Source: Rugamonas violacea
GTDB taxonomy: Bacteria; Pseudomonadota; Gammaproteobacteria; Burkholderiales; Burkholderiaceae_D
Assembly (NCBI RefSeq): GCF_016461825.1
Contig: NZ_JAEMNU010000029.1
Span: 11,200 to 46,410, forward strand
Direction: 5' to 3'
DNA: 35,211 nt
Part shown: piece by piece, positions 7,419 through 15,627 of the stretch
How positions within the stretch are numbered: the stretch's first letter is position 1
How the letters are laid out: each line of letters opens with the position of its first letter
Notes under the pieces: generated by a model
Databases searched by the model: none
What the model saw: the letters and a program-made list of their open reading frames with translations, nothing else
What the model was told of the DNA's origin: nothing
Made by a program: the position numbers and the translations under genes

Positions 7419-7673
7419 TTAGCCCTTCAGATCTTCGATCAGGTCGACGTACTGTTGTTGCGCTTCCTCGGTCGAATTGCCTTTCAGCGCGGCCCAGGCG
7501 TCGTACTTGGCGCGGCCGACCATGTCGGTGAAGCCGGGACGCTCGCCGGCGACGTCGCCGTTGGCGGCCTGTTTGTACAGCGCGTAAATTTTCAGCAAGG
7601 TCATGTTGTCGGGACGCTCGGACAGGTTCTTCGAGTCGAGTTGGGCCTGCTGGAATTGTTCTTGTAAACTCAT
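7419..7673 (-). CDS. Acyl-CoA-binding protein (ACBP)
   Basis: An 84-residue four-helix cytoplasmic protein that binds long-chain acyl-CoA esters and buffers or delivers them. The family signature is clear: LLKIYALYKQAANGDV, then GRAKYDAWAALKGNSTEEA, containing the KYDAW-x2-LKG acyl-CoA contact. The length fits the family (80-90 residues). Two adjacent ATGs exist at 7676 and 7673; AGGAG is only two bases from the first and five from the second, so MSLQEQF at 7673 is the better start. It is convergent with the PHA-system gene, which suggests but does not prove a link between acyl-CoA pools and PHA. Confidence 0.9.
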   Translation of the reverse strand: MSLQEQFQQAQLDSKNLSERPDNMTLLKIYALYKQAANGDVAGERPGFTDMVGRAKYDAWAALKGNSTEEAQQQYVDLIEDLKG

Positions 7674-7676
7674 CAT

Positions 7677-7984
7677 TGCTCCTGTTGGGAAAAGGGGTGC
7701 TGCGTGGTTGGCGGGGCGGCTGGCCGCCATGGCCAAGGCTCGCGCTAGAGTCATGTCAGCAGATTCTTGATACGTTGACATCAACAATACGCGACATAAT
7801 ACAAACAAAACGCCCGCAAACCTTAGAGGGGATGCTCGAATGTCGTCCCGAGCCTTGTCCGGCTTGAGCCGGAAAAAGATGCCGACCGTGGAGACGGCCT
7901 GCGCAAGGAGAGCAGCGGTTTGCCAAAGCCGGGCAAGGCCTTCGGCTTGCCGCCGCTGACGATGCCGCTGCTGGGCGCGGCCTG
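7677..7984. other. Intergenic region without a gene
   Basis: I see no credible coding frame here. It holds the upstream region of the acyl-CoA-binding gene, with an 18-bp inverted repeat TTGAT-N8-ATCAA (7767-7784) whose right part is the palindrome TTGACATCAA. It also holds a perfect hairpin TCCGGCT-TG-AGCCGGA (7858-7873) of unknown role. Confidence 0.5.
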
Positions 7985-8038
7985 AAAAACAGAACGGCGG
8001 CCGGGGCGGGCACCAAGGCCTCGCCGCGAACCGCCGTT
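7985..8038 (-). terminator. Likely terminator of the HU gene
   Basis: On the minus strand AACGGCGG (complement of 8031-8038) pairs with CCGCCGTT (complement of 7993-8000), and CTGTTTTT follows. The 30-base GC-rich loop makes it atypical. A second perfect hairpin, GTGCCCG-GA-CGGGCAC (8043-8058), lies between it and the HU stop. Confidence 0.55.
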
Positions 8039-8083
8039 TCCGGTGCCCGGACGGGCACTCAACGTCGTTCCACCACGTTGGAA

Positions 8084-8368
8084 TTACTTCTTCTTCGGAT
8101 TGACGGCGGCCTTCAGGGTCGCGCCAGCGGAGAATTTAGGGGTTTTCGACGCAGCGATCTTGATCGCTTCGCCGGTTGCCGGGTTGCGCCCCTTGCGTGC
8201 GGCGCGCTTGGCAACGGAGAAGGTGCCAAAGCCGGTGATGCCTACCGTGTCGCCCTTTTTCAGACGCTCGGTGATGATGGCGATCAGCGTGTTCACCGCA
8301 CCGTTGGCGGCAGCAGCTGACACTTCAGTGCGTTTCGCAAATTCTGCAATCAATTCGCCTTTTTTCAT
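8084..8368 (-). CDS. HU-family histone-like DNA-binding protein
   Basis: A 94-residue nucleoid protein that bends and compacts DNA as a dimer. It has the HU helix pair (MKKGELIAEFAKRTEVS), the core GDTVGITGFGTFSV, and the DNA-gripping arm with RKGRNPATGEAIKIAAS, where the RNP tip is the proline that wedges into DNA. The C-terminus is lysine-rich (NPKKK). The start at 8368 follows a near-perfect AGGAGGTAGTA ribosome site, consistent with high expression; longer frames upstream are only GC-rich noise. It may be one of several HU paralogues, so I give no subunit letter. Confidence 0.93.
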   Translation of the reverse strand: MKKGELIAEFAKRTEVSAAAANGAVNTLIAIITERLKKGDTVGITGFGTFSVAKRAARKGRNPATGEAIKIAASKTPKFSAGATLKAAVNPKKK

Positions 8369-8649
8369 TACTACCTCCTTGGTTATTAGAGCGCGCAGAT
8401 TAGCATAAATATTGCCAAAAGTAAGTACATTCCGTTGAAGCAAGCCATGCGCTGGCTGAGGCGCGAGGTGGCGCCCTGTGCGGCGCCCTGTAACGGCGGG
8501 CCGGCCGGGGTGGCGGCGCGGCGGCGCGCCGGCGTGGCTGGCCTTGTATAGTCGGCCGCCGTGCCATATAAAGAACTGAGGGGCGGGGCGTTGGCGACGC
8601 CGCGCCCGGCGTCCGCCAGCCGCCGGCGGCAGCAAGCGAGGACAGCACA

Positions 8650-9456
8650 ATGCGTTTTTCGGACGAAACCTTGATGGCCTACGCCGATGGCGGGCTGGAC
8701 CCGGCCACCCGCCAGGAACTCGAACAGGCGATGGGGCACGACGCCGGCCTGGCGCGCCGGGTGGCGCACCAGCGCGCGCTGCGCGCCGCCCTGTACGCGC
8801 CGCTGGAGGGCGCGGCGCGGGCCGAGCCGGCCTGGCCGCCGCCGGGCCGGCAGCGCAACGGCGCCAGCGTGGTGCAACTGGCCAGCGCGCGCGCCAGCCG
8901 CGCCGCCCAGCAGGGCGCGGCGCGGCGCGCCGGGCTGCATCGCTGGCGCTGGCTGGAGTGGAGCGCGCTGGGCCTGCTGCTGGTGCTGAGTCTGGGATTG
9001 GGCGTGATGTTGGGCAAGTCCACGCTGCCGGACTGGCGCCTGCCCTGGAGCGCCGGCCAGCCCGGCGGCGCCGTGCTGGCCAGCGCCGACGGCGTGTTGA
9101 CGGCGCAGGGTTTGTTGGCGACGGCGCTGGACCAGCAACTGGGCGGCGCGGCGCCGCTGGCCGGCGATGTGCGGGTGGGCTTGAGCTTCGCCGCCCGCCA
9201 GGGCGGCTATTGCCGCAGCTTCACGCTGGGCGGCAGCAACGAGGATTTGAGTGGACTGGCCTGCCGCAGCGGCGCGCAGTGGCGCATTCCGGTGCTGGTG
9301 CAGGTGATGCGGGCGCAGCCGCAGATGGGGGCCTACCGGATGCCCGGGGTGAACATGCCGGGCGCGCTGCTGGAGGCGATCGACCAGCGCATCGACGGCG
9401 CCATGCTCGATCCGCATGCGGAGCTCGATGCGCTGCGCAAGGGCTGGCAGCGCTGA
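8650..9456 (+). CDS. Orphan membrane anti-sigma-factor-like protein
   Basis: A 268-residue protein. The N-terminus (MRFSDETLMAYADGGLDP) is the short helical module seen in anti-sigma factors that accompany ECF sigma genes. One membrane segment follows at about 103-121 (ALGLLLVLSLGLGVMLG) and then a periplasmic domain of about 145 residues with two cysteines (GGYCRSF, GLACRSG). The zinc motif HxxxCxxC of ZAS anti-sigma factors is absent. The start at 8650 has GAGGA upstream. No sigma-factor gene is adjacent: HU is divergent upstream and FKBP convergent downstream. It may act on a sigma factor encoded elsewhere, or it may be a membrane protein that only shares the N-terminal fold. Confidence 0.7.
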   Translation: MRFSDETLMAYADGGLDPATRQELEQAMGHDAGLARRVAHQRALRAALYAPLEGAARAEPAWPPPGRQRNGASVVQLASARASRAAQQGAARRAGLHRWRWLEWSALGLLLVLSLGLGVMLGKSTLPDWRLPWSAGQPGGAVLASADGVLTAQGLLATALDQQLGGAAPLAGDVRVGLSFAARQGGYCRSFTLGGSNEDLSGLACRSGAQWRIPVLVQVMRAQPQMGAYRMPGVNMPGALLEAIDQRIDGAMLDPHAELDALRKGWQR

Positions 9457-9473
9457 GGGTCTTGCCGACGGCT

Positions 9474-9502
9474 GCCGCGCCCTTGCTTGGCGGGGGCGCG
9501 GC
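9474..9502. terminator. Hairpin between convergent genes
   Basis: GCCGCGCCC (9474-9482) pairs perfectly with GGGCGCGGC (9494-9502) across 11 bases, between the stops of the anti-sigma-like and FKBP genes. No clear T-run follows. It is probably a shared transcript end. Confidence 0.4.
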
Positions 9503-9510
9503 GTGGTGCT

Positions 9511-9867
9511 TTATACGCCCAGCAGTTCGACGTCGAAGATCAGCATGGCGTTCGGCGGGATCACGCCGCCGGCGCCGCGCGAGCCATAGCCCAGCTCGGC
9601 CGGGATGATCAACTGGCGGGTGCCGCCGATCTTCATGCCTTGCACACCCTCGTCCCAACCACGGATCACCATGCCGGCGCCCAGGGCGAATTCGAACGGG
9701 TCGCTGCGGTCTTTGCTCGAATCGAATTTCGGACCCTTGCTGCCGTCGTCGTTGCGCAGCCAGCCGGTGTAGTGCACGGTGACGTTCTGGCCGGCTTTCG
9801 CTTCGGCGCCTTCGCCGACGGCGATTTCAATGTATTGCAGACCGGAGTCGGTGGTGATGGTGGACAT
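9511..9867 (-). CDS. FKBP-type peptidyl-prolyl cis-trans isomerase
   Basis: A 118-residue single-domain cytoplasmic isomerase that speeds proline bond rotation in folding proteins. The full FKBP fold is visible: VTVHYTGWLRNDDGSKGPKF, the FEFALGAGMVIRGWDEGV active-site strand and helix, then KIGGTRQLIIPAELGYG and GVIPPNAMLIFDVELL. The conserved aromatic and acidic pocket residues (Y in VHYTGW, F and D in KFDSS, W in RGWDEG, Y in LGYG) are present. The start at 9867 (MSTITTDSGLQY) has AAGGA upstream. There is no signal peptide. Confidence 0.94.
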   Translation of the reverse strand: MSTITTDSGLQYIEIAVGEGAEAKAGQNVTVHYTGWLRNDDGSKGPKFDSSKDRSDPFEFALGAGMVIRGWDEGVQGMKIGGTRQLIIPAELGYGSRGAGGVIPPNAMLIFDVELLGV

Positions 9868-10170
9868 TTTTTTCCTTGTTGAACGTAAAAAAAGGGAATC
9901 GGGAAGCGTCCCGAATTGTAGAGCAAGCAGGTGCAAAGCGCCATGCGGCGCGGCGCGCCGGACGGCGCCGGCCGGCCCGCCCGGGCGGAGCGGGGCGCGG
10001 CCGGTGCGGCCCGGCGCGTTGCCCGTATTGCGTTTTGGAAATATTTTTCACCGAGCCTCCTGTGCGTGCCCGGTTTGCCCTTAAAATAACTGTTTTGCAA
10101 TGCCGCCGCGCAGGCGGCGACCGGACGGGGAAATGGCGATGATGGAAACCTTGCGCAGGGACGTGGCCTG

Positions 10171-10983
10171 ATGCGCGCCGTGCTGAACGCCTACGGCCGC
10201 GCCGTGCTGTCGCAACTGCAGGCGCGCATGTTGCTGCTGAGTGTGCTGCCCTTCCTGCTCTCGCTGGCCTTGTGGGGCGTGCTGCTGTTCTTCGGCCTGC
10301 AAGCCCTGCTCGACTACTTGCAGGCGCTGTTCACCGAATACGATTTGTTCAAGCTCAGCGGTGGCTGGCTGGCTGCGCTCGGCCTGGGCATGTTGAAGAC
10401 CGTCGTCGTGCCCTTCGTCGCCATGTTGCTGCTGCTGCCGCTGATGATCATGACGGCGCTGGTGTTCATCGGCGTGGCGGCGATGCCGGTGGTGGTGCGC
10501 CACGTCGGCGGCCGCCACTACGCCCAGTTGCAACAGAAACAAGGCGGCAGCCTGCTCGGCAGCGCCGGCACCGCGCTGGCCGCCGTGCTGACCTTCGCCG
10601 TGCTGTGGTTGCTGACCCTGCCGCTGTACGCCATCCCGCCGCTGGCCGTGCTGCTGCAGGTGGCGTTGTGGGGCTGGTTGAGCGGCCGGGTGATGGTCTA
10701 CGACGCGCTGGCCGACTACGCCAGCGCGGCCGAGCGGCGGGAGATCTTGCGCCGGCACCGCTGGCCGCTGCTGGCCATCGGCATCGTCTCCGGCCTGGCC
10801 GGCGCGCTGCCCGGCCTGCTGTGGGTGGGCGGCAGCGTGATGGCGGTGGTGCTGTTCCCCTTCCTGGCGGCGCTCTCGATCTGGCTGTACATCCTGGTGT
10901 TCATCTTCACCGGCCTGTGGTTCACCTACTACTGCCTGGCGGCGCTGGCCGCGCTGCGCCTCGAACCGGCGGCGGCCGAATAA
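10171..10983 (+). CDS. EI24 domain membrane protein (CysZ-related fold)
   Basis: A 270-residue inner-membrane protein with about six hydrophobic segments: LLLSVLPFLLSLALWGVLLF near 23-42, TVVVPFVAMLLLLPLMIMTA near 76-95, TALAAVLTFAVLWLLTLPLY near 134-153, and two more at the C-terminus. The pattern FGGW-type linker, RRHRWPLLAIG and FxxTGLWFTYYCLAAL resembles bacterial EI24 proteins, the superfamily of the sulfate transporter CysZ. The start at 10171 has AGGGA nine bases upstream. The role in this lineage is unknown. cinA-like follows 46 bases downstream and may be co-transcribed. Confidence 0.8.
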   Translation: MRAVLNAYGRAVLSQLQARMLLLSVLPFLLSLALWGVLLFFGLQALLDYLQALFTEYDLFKLSGGWLAALGLGMLKTVVVPFVAMLLLLPLMIMTALVFIGVAAMPVVVRHVGGRHYAQLQQKQGGSLLGSAGTALAAVLTFAVLWLLTLPLYAIPPLAVLLQVALWGWLSGRVMVYDALADYASAAERREILRRHRWPLLAIGIVSGLAGALPGLLWVGGSVMAVVLFPFLAALSIWLYILVFIFTGLWFTYYCLAALAALRLEPAAAE

Positions 10984-11029
10984 TTTTGCGAAATTTTCCT
11001 ATCGTTTTTTCGTTTCCATAAGGGTAAGC

Positions 11030-11815
11030 ATGGCAATCGGACTCATCATCATCGGCGACGAGATTCTTTCCGGCCGGCGGGTCGACCAGCACTTCCCCAA
11101 GGTGTTGCAACTGCTCGCCGCGCGCGGCCTGCAACTGGCCTGGGCCGAGGTGCTGGGCGACGAGCCGGCGCGCATCGTCGCCACGCTCAAGCGCAGCTTC
11201 GCCAGCGGCGACGTGGTGTTCTGCTGCGGCGGCATCGGCGCCACGCCGGACGACCACACCCGCCAGGCCGCCGCCGACGCGCTCGGCCTGCCGCTGCGGC
11301 TGCACGCCGAAGGCAAGCGCAACATCCAACAGCGCATCGTGCAGATGGGCGAGCAGAGCGGCGTGGCGGCCGACCTGGATTCGGCCGAGAACCTGCACCG
11401 CCTCAAGATGGCCGAGTTCGCCGAAGGCGCGGCGCTGGTGCCCAATCCCTACAACAACGTCGCCGGCTTCTCGCTGCGCGAGCACTATTTCGTGCCGGGC
11501 TTCCCGGTGATGGCCTGGCCGATGATCGAGTGGGTGCTCGACACCCACTACGCCCACCTGTTCAACCGCGCGCCGCGCGTCGAGCGGGCGGTGACGGTGT
11601 ACGGGGCCGCCGAGTCGGCGCTGACGCCGCTGATGCGGGCGCTGGAGGCGCAGTTCCCGCTGGTCAAGGTGTTCAGCCTGCCCAGCGTGGGCGACGCCGC
11701 CACCCGGCGCCACATCGAGCTGGGCGTCAAGGGCGAGCCGGCGCAGACCGCGGCCGCCTACGCGCAGCTGTGCGCCGAGCTGACCCGTTTGCGGGTCGAG
11801 TTCCAGCCGCTGTGA
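11030..11815 (+). CDS. CinA-N / molybdopterin-binding-domain protein
   Basis: A 261-residue cytoplasmic protein of the competence/damage-inducible CinA N-terminal family, with the MoaB/Mog-like fold. Visible are the opening IGLIIIGDEILSGRRVD, the loop CCGGIGATPDDHTRQA (the GGxGPTxDD motif, with A for P), and NPYNNVAGF near residue 140. It lacks the C-terminal nicotinamide-nucleotide amidase domain of full-length CinA, so the deamidase reaction cannot be assumed. The start at 11030 follows AAGGGTAAGC. The family is often annotated as competence/damage-inducible protein A without experimental support. Confidence 0.85.
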   Translation: MAIGLIIIGDEILSGRRVDQHFPKVLQLLAARGLQLAWAEVLGDEPARIVATLKRSFASGDVVFCCGGIGATPDDHTRQAAADALGLPLRLHAEGKRNIQQRIVQMGEQSGVAADLDSAENLHRLKMAEFAEGAALVPNPYNNVAGFSLREHYFVPGFPVMAWPMIEWVLDTHYAHLFNRAPRVERAVTVYGAAESALTPLMRALEAQFPLVKVFSLPSVGDAATRRHIELGVKGEPAQTAAAYAQLCAELTRLRVEFQPL

Positions 11816-12261
11816 CGGCGCCGCGGAGCCACCGCCAAACCGTGCCGGCGCGGCCGCGCGGGGCGTTTCGCCCGCCGCAGAAGGCGCCGTTGTTTTTTTG
11901 CGAAAATTCCCGGCGCCACACCCTTTTTCTGCGCGGCGGGCCGTTGCCGCAGCGCCGATGTGGTGCAATGGAGTCAAGCGCGCAGCCCGCCACCGCCGCA
12001 CATCGCGGTGGCCCGCGTGCCCATGGCATCAGCTTTACCGACGCAAGCACTCACTCCAGATCGTATCGCGTGCGGGCTTCGTACTCGAGATGTGGCCGTA
12101 AGTATTACTGAAACAGACGACTGACCGGTTTGAACAATATGTTAAGCAATCGACGTTTCCGCCGGCCCCGAATTGTTGTACGTGCGGTGCGCAAATTGCG
12201 CGCCGGCGCGGCAGCCTTCGGCTATGGCCGTCAACGACATTTGCGCGCCGTCCCCACCCCT
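11816..12261. other. Intergenic region without a clear gene
   Basis: These 446 bases separate the CinA-like gene from the penicillin-binding protein gene. The last 130 bases are open in the frame of the downstream gene, from a TTG at 12130, but the translation there is Arg-rich and not protein-like. I see no convincing terminator or promoter. A near-palindrome GCGCAAATTGCGC occurs near 12188. Confidence 0.4.
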
Positions 12262-15200
12262 ATGCAAAACGACAATCCCGACACCTCCGCCCAACTGGCG
12301 CAATCGCCGCCAGAGGCGCCGCCGTCCACTCCCGGACGCGGCAAACGATCCCGCAACGCCTTCATCCTGGTGTTGCTGGTGCTGCTCTCCTTCGCCGTTT
12401 GGTGGGGAGTGCAGGAAACCCGCAGCTCGACGATGCAGGCCAGGTTCTTCGCCGGCCTGGTGGAGAAGCTCAGCTACCGGGTCGAACCGGGGCCGAGCAA
12501 CGCCATCCGCTTCCCCAAGGACAGCCCCTACGACGAGCGGCTCGGCTACGCCAACCTGCCCGACTACCTGGGCAAGCTGAAGGCGCGCGACTACGCCGTC
12601 ACGGCGCAGTCGCGCTTCTCGCCGAAGATGCTCGAACTGGCCGACATGGGCGTGTTCGCCACCTACCGCGAGAAGACCAAGACCGGCCTGGCCATCGTCG
12701 ACTGCCGCGCCCAGCCGCTGTTCTCGGCCAGCTATCCGGAACGCATCTACGCCCGCTTCGAGCAGACCCCGGCGGCGCTGGTCAACAGCCTGCTGTTCAT
12801 CGAGAACCGCGAGCTGCTCGACACCAAGTATCCGAAGCGCAATCCGGCGGTCGAATGGGACCGCCTCAGCAAGGCGGTGCTGGAGAAGTCGGTCAACACC
12901 ATCAGCGGCGGCCACCGGCCGGCCGGCGGCAGCACCCTGGCGACGCAGATCGAGAAGTACCGCCACTCGCCGGAGGGCCGCACCGGCTCGCTCAAGGACA
13001 AGCTGCAGCAGATGGTTTCGGCCAGCCTGCGCGCCTACCAGCAGGGCGAGGACACCTCGCAGGTGCGCCACCAGATCGTGGTCGACTACCTCAACACGGT
13101 GCCGCTGTCGGCCAAGCCCGGCTACGGCGAGGTCAACGGCATCGGCGACGGCATGTGGGTCTGGTACGGCCGCGACTTCGAACAGGTCAACCGCCTGCTC
13201 GGCGGCAAGATGGACCAGGCCGACAGCGCGCTGGCCTTCAAGGAGGCGCTCAGCCTGCTGATCGCCCAGCGCCGCCCCAGCTACTACCTGGGCGACGGCA
13301 GCGCCGACCTGGAGACGCTGGCCAACAGCCACCTGCGCCTGCTGGCGCAGGACGGCATCATCAGCCCGGCGCTGCGCGACGCCGGCCTGGCCGTGCGCCT
13401 GCATCCGGCCGCCGGCTCGGGCGTGCAGGCGGCGCCGGCGATGAGCTTCGTCACCCGCAAGGCCTCCAACGCGATCCGCGTCCACCTCGCCAACCTGCTC
13501 GGCGACAACCGCATGTACAACCTCGACCGCCTCGACCTGAACGTGGTCAGCACGCTCGACGCCCAGGCCCAGCGCGCCGTCACCCAGGTGCTGCGCGACC
13601 TGCGCGATCCCGAGCGCGCCAAGGCCGCCGGCCTGACCGGCAAGGGCATGCTGGGCAACGGCGACCCGGCCAACGTGGTCTACAGCTTCACCTTGCTGGA
13701 GAAGGGCGAACAGAGCAACCTGCTGCGCCTGCAGACCGACAACTACGACCAGCCGCTCGACATCAACGAGGGCGCCAAGCTGGACCTGGGCTCGACCGCC
13801 AAGCTGCGCACCCTGGTGACCTACTTGGACATCGTCGACCAGTTGCACAGGAAGTACGCCGGCATGGACGGCGCGGCGCTGGCCAAGGTGGTGGTCGACC
13901 CGCAGGACAAGCTGTCGCTGTGGGCCGTCGAGTACTTCAAGGCGCTGCCGCTGGACAAGGGCGGGCGCGAGTTGACGCCGATGTTGCACGCCGCCATGGA
14001 GCGCAAGTATTCCGGCAATCCGGGCGAGGGTTTCTTCACCGGCGGCGGCCTGCACCACTTCGGCAACTTCTCCAAGGAAGACAACGGCAAGATCCTGACG
14101 GTGACCGAGGCGCTGCGCCATTCGACCAACCTGGTGTTCGTCCGCCTGATGCGCGATGTCGCCAAGTTCTACATGTTCCAGACGCCGGGCTCGTCGGCCT
14201 CGCTGCTGGCCGACGCCGACGATCCGCGCCGCGCCGGCTACCTGGCCCGCTTCGCCGACAAGGAAGGCCGCGAGTTCCTGGCGCGCTTCTATGGCAAGTA
14301 CAAGGGCAAGAAACCGGAGGAGCTCGACCAGGTGCTGCTGGCCAACATCCGCAGCACGCCGGTGCGCTTGGCGGTGATCTTCGGCACCCTGTATCCGCAG
14401 GCCAAGGAGGAGCAGTTCGCCGCCTTCCTCAAGGAGCACCTGCCGTCGCAGAACGAGGTGCCGGCCGAGCGCGTCAGCAAATTGTTCGAGCAGTACGCCA
14501 TCGACAAATGGTCGCTGGCCGACCGCGGCTATCTGGCCAGCGTGCATCCGTTGGAGCTGTGGATGGTCGCCTACATGCGCACGCACAGCAGCGCCACCCT
14601 GTCGCAGATGATGGCGGCCAGCGACAAGGAACGGCAGGAGGTCTACCAGTGGTTGTTCAAGACCCACCACAAGCACGCCCAGGACAAGCGCATCGCCGGC
14701 CTGCTGGAGATGGAGGGCTTCATGGAGATCCACCGCCAGTGGAAGAAGATGGGCTACCCCTTCGAGTCGCTGGTGCCGTCCTACGCCACCACGCTGGGCG
14801 CCTCGGCCGACCGGCCGGCCGCGCTGGCCGAGCTGATGGGCATCATCGTCAACGGCGGCGTGCGCAAGAGCAGCCAGCGCATCTCCTCGCTGCATTTCGC
14901 CTCCGGCACGCCGTACGAAACCTTGCTGACGCGCGGCAAGGCGAGCAACAACGAACAGGTGTTGGCACCCGAGGTGGCCCGCGTGGTGGCCGACGCGGTG
15001 CGCGGCGTGGTTTCGGACGGCACCGCCAAGCGCGCCCGCATGGCCTTCGTCAAGGCCGACGGCACGGTGATCCCGGTGGGCGGCAAGACCGGCACCGGCG
15101 ACCAACGCTTCGACGTCTACGGCGGCGGCGGCCGGCTGATCGAGTCGCGCTATGTGAACCGCTCGGCGACCTTCGTGTTCAACATCGGCGAGCGCTTCTT

Positions 15201-15447
15201 CGGCAGCATGACCGCCTATGTGCACGGGCCGGAGTCGAAGAACTACGACTTCACCAGCGCGCTGCCGGTGCAGTTGTTGACGGTGCTGGCGCCCAGCCTG
15301 ATGCCGCTGATCGAGCCGACGGCGGCCAAGCCGGCGCTGCTCAAAACGGCGGCGCTGGGTGCCGCCGGCGTGGTGCCGACCGCGCCGGCGGCGGCGGCGG
15401 GCATGGCGGCGGCCGCCGCGTTGCCGCAGCGGCCCTGCGGCGGCTGA
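12262..15447 (+). CDS. Large divergent bifunctional penicillin-binding protein (GT51 plus transpeptidase)
   Basis: A 1061-residue inner-membrane protein with its bulk in the periplasm, expected to act on peptidoglycan. A cytoplasmic Pro-rich head and one membrane segment (about 33-50) come first. The GT51 region holds IENRELL (E181, the usual ED-x2-F motif), GGSTLATQ (222-229, the usual GxSTxxQQ) and VVDYLNTVPL. The transpeptidase part has all three penicillin-binding motifs: STAK (S511), STN (S621) and KTGT (K942). The distances between motifs (110 and about 320 residues) are much larger than in E. coli PBP1b, so a large insertion, mostly helical in appearance, lies between SxN and KTG. The glycosyltransferase motifs are poor. 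I chose ATG 12262 because the upstream in-frame residues look non-coding; no strong ribosome site is visible there, so the exact start is uncertain. Confidence 0.85.
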   Translation: MQNDNPDTSAQLAQSPPEAPPSTPGRGKRSRNAFILVLLVLLSFAVWWGVQETRSSTMQARFFAGLVEKLSYRVEPGPSNAIRFPKDSPYDERLGYANLPDYLGKLKARDYAVTAQSRFSPKMLELADMGVFATYREKTKTGLAIVDCRAQPLFSASYPERIYARFEQTPAALVNSLLFIENRELLDTKYPKRNPAVEWDRLSKAVLEKSVNTISGGHRPAGGSTLATQIEKYRHSPEGRTGSLKDKLQQMVSASLRAYQQGEDTSQVRHQIVVDYLNTVPLSAKPGYGEVNGIGDGMWVWYGRDFEQVNRLLGGKMDQADSALAFKEALSLLIAQRRPSYYLGDGSADLETLANSHLRLLAQDGIISPALRDAGLAVRLHPAAGSGVQAAPAMSFVTRKASNAIRVHLANLLGDNRMYNLDRLDLNVVSTLDAQAQRAVTQVLRDLRDPERAKAAGLTGKGMLGNGDPANVVYSFTLLEKGEQSNLLRLQTDNYDQPLDINEGAKLDLGSTAKLRTLVTYLDIVDQLHRKYAGMDGAALAKVVVDPQDKLSLWAVEYFKALPLDKGGRELTPMLHAAMERKYSGNPGEGFFTGGGLHHFGNFSKEDNGKILTVTEALRHSTNLVFVRLMRDVAKFYMFQTPGSSASLLADADDPRRAGYLARFADKEGREFLARFYGKYKGKKPEELDQVLLANIRSTPVRLAVIFGTLYPQAKEEQFAAFLKEHLPSQNEVPAERVSKLFEQYAIDKWSLADRGYLASVHPLELWMVAYMRTHSSATLSQMMAASDKERQEVYQWLFKTHHKHAQDKRIAGLLEMEGFMEIHRQWKKMGYPFESLVPSYATTLGASADRPAALAELMGIIVNGGVRKSSQRISSLHFASGTPYETLLTRGKASNNEQVLAPEVARVVADAVRGVVSDGTAKRARMAFVKADGTVIPVGGKTGTGDQRFDVYGGGGRLIESRYVNRSATFVFNIGERFFGSMTAYVHGPESKNYDFTSALPVQLLTVLAPSLMPLIEPTAAKPALLKTAALGAAGVVPTAPAAAAGMAAAAALPQRPCGG

Positions 15448-15473
15448 GGCCCGCGCGCCATCCACTCGGATTA

Positions 15474-15560
15474 AACCCAACGGCGGAAATCTGGGGTCGG
15501 ACCCGCCGGGTCCGACCCCGGCTCTCCGCCTTCGGGTGGTTCGGAAGCCGCCGGCGCCTT
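15474..15560. repeat. Palindromic dispersed element, copy 1 (87 bp)
   Basis: The core is a 12-bp perfect stem: GGGGTCGGACCC (15493-15504), loop GCC, GGGTCCGACCCC (15508-15519). The left arm starts AACCCAACGGCGGA and the right arm contains TCCGCC and ends CCGGCGCCTT. It lies 26 bases after the penicillin-binding protein gene and before the TAXI gene. Two relatives occur in this window. Confidence 0.8.
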
Positions 15561-15627
15561 CGCCTGGCTTCCGCCCCGGCCTAGTTTCCCTTGCATAGTT
15601 GATCATTTGTTGGCATCGTATCAGCCC

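Noticed and set aside
11030..11815. Full-length CinA with nicotinamide-nucleotide deamidase
   Set aside because: The protein ends after the molybdopterin-binding-type domain; the amidase domain is missing.
12130..12261. Upstream extension of the penicillin-binding protein from a TTG
   Set aside because: The added 44 residues are Arg-rich and unlike a cytoplasmic head; ATG 12262 gives a normal Pro-rich head and membrane segment, although no strong ribosome site supports it.
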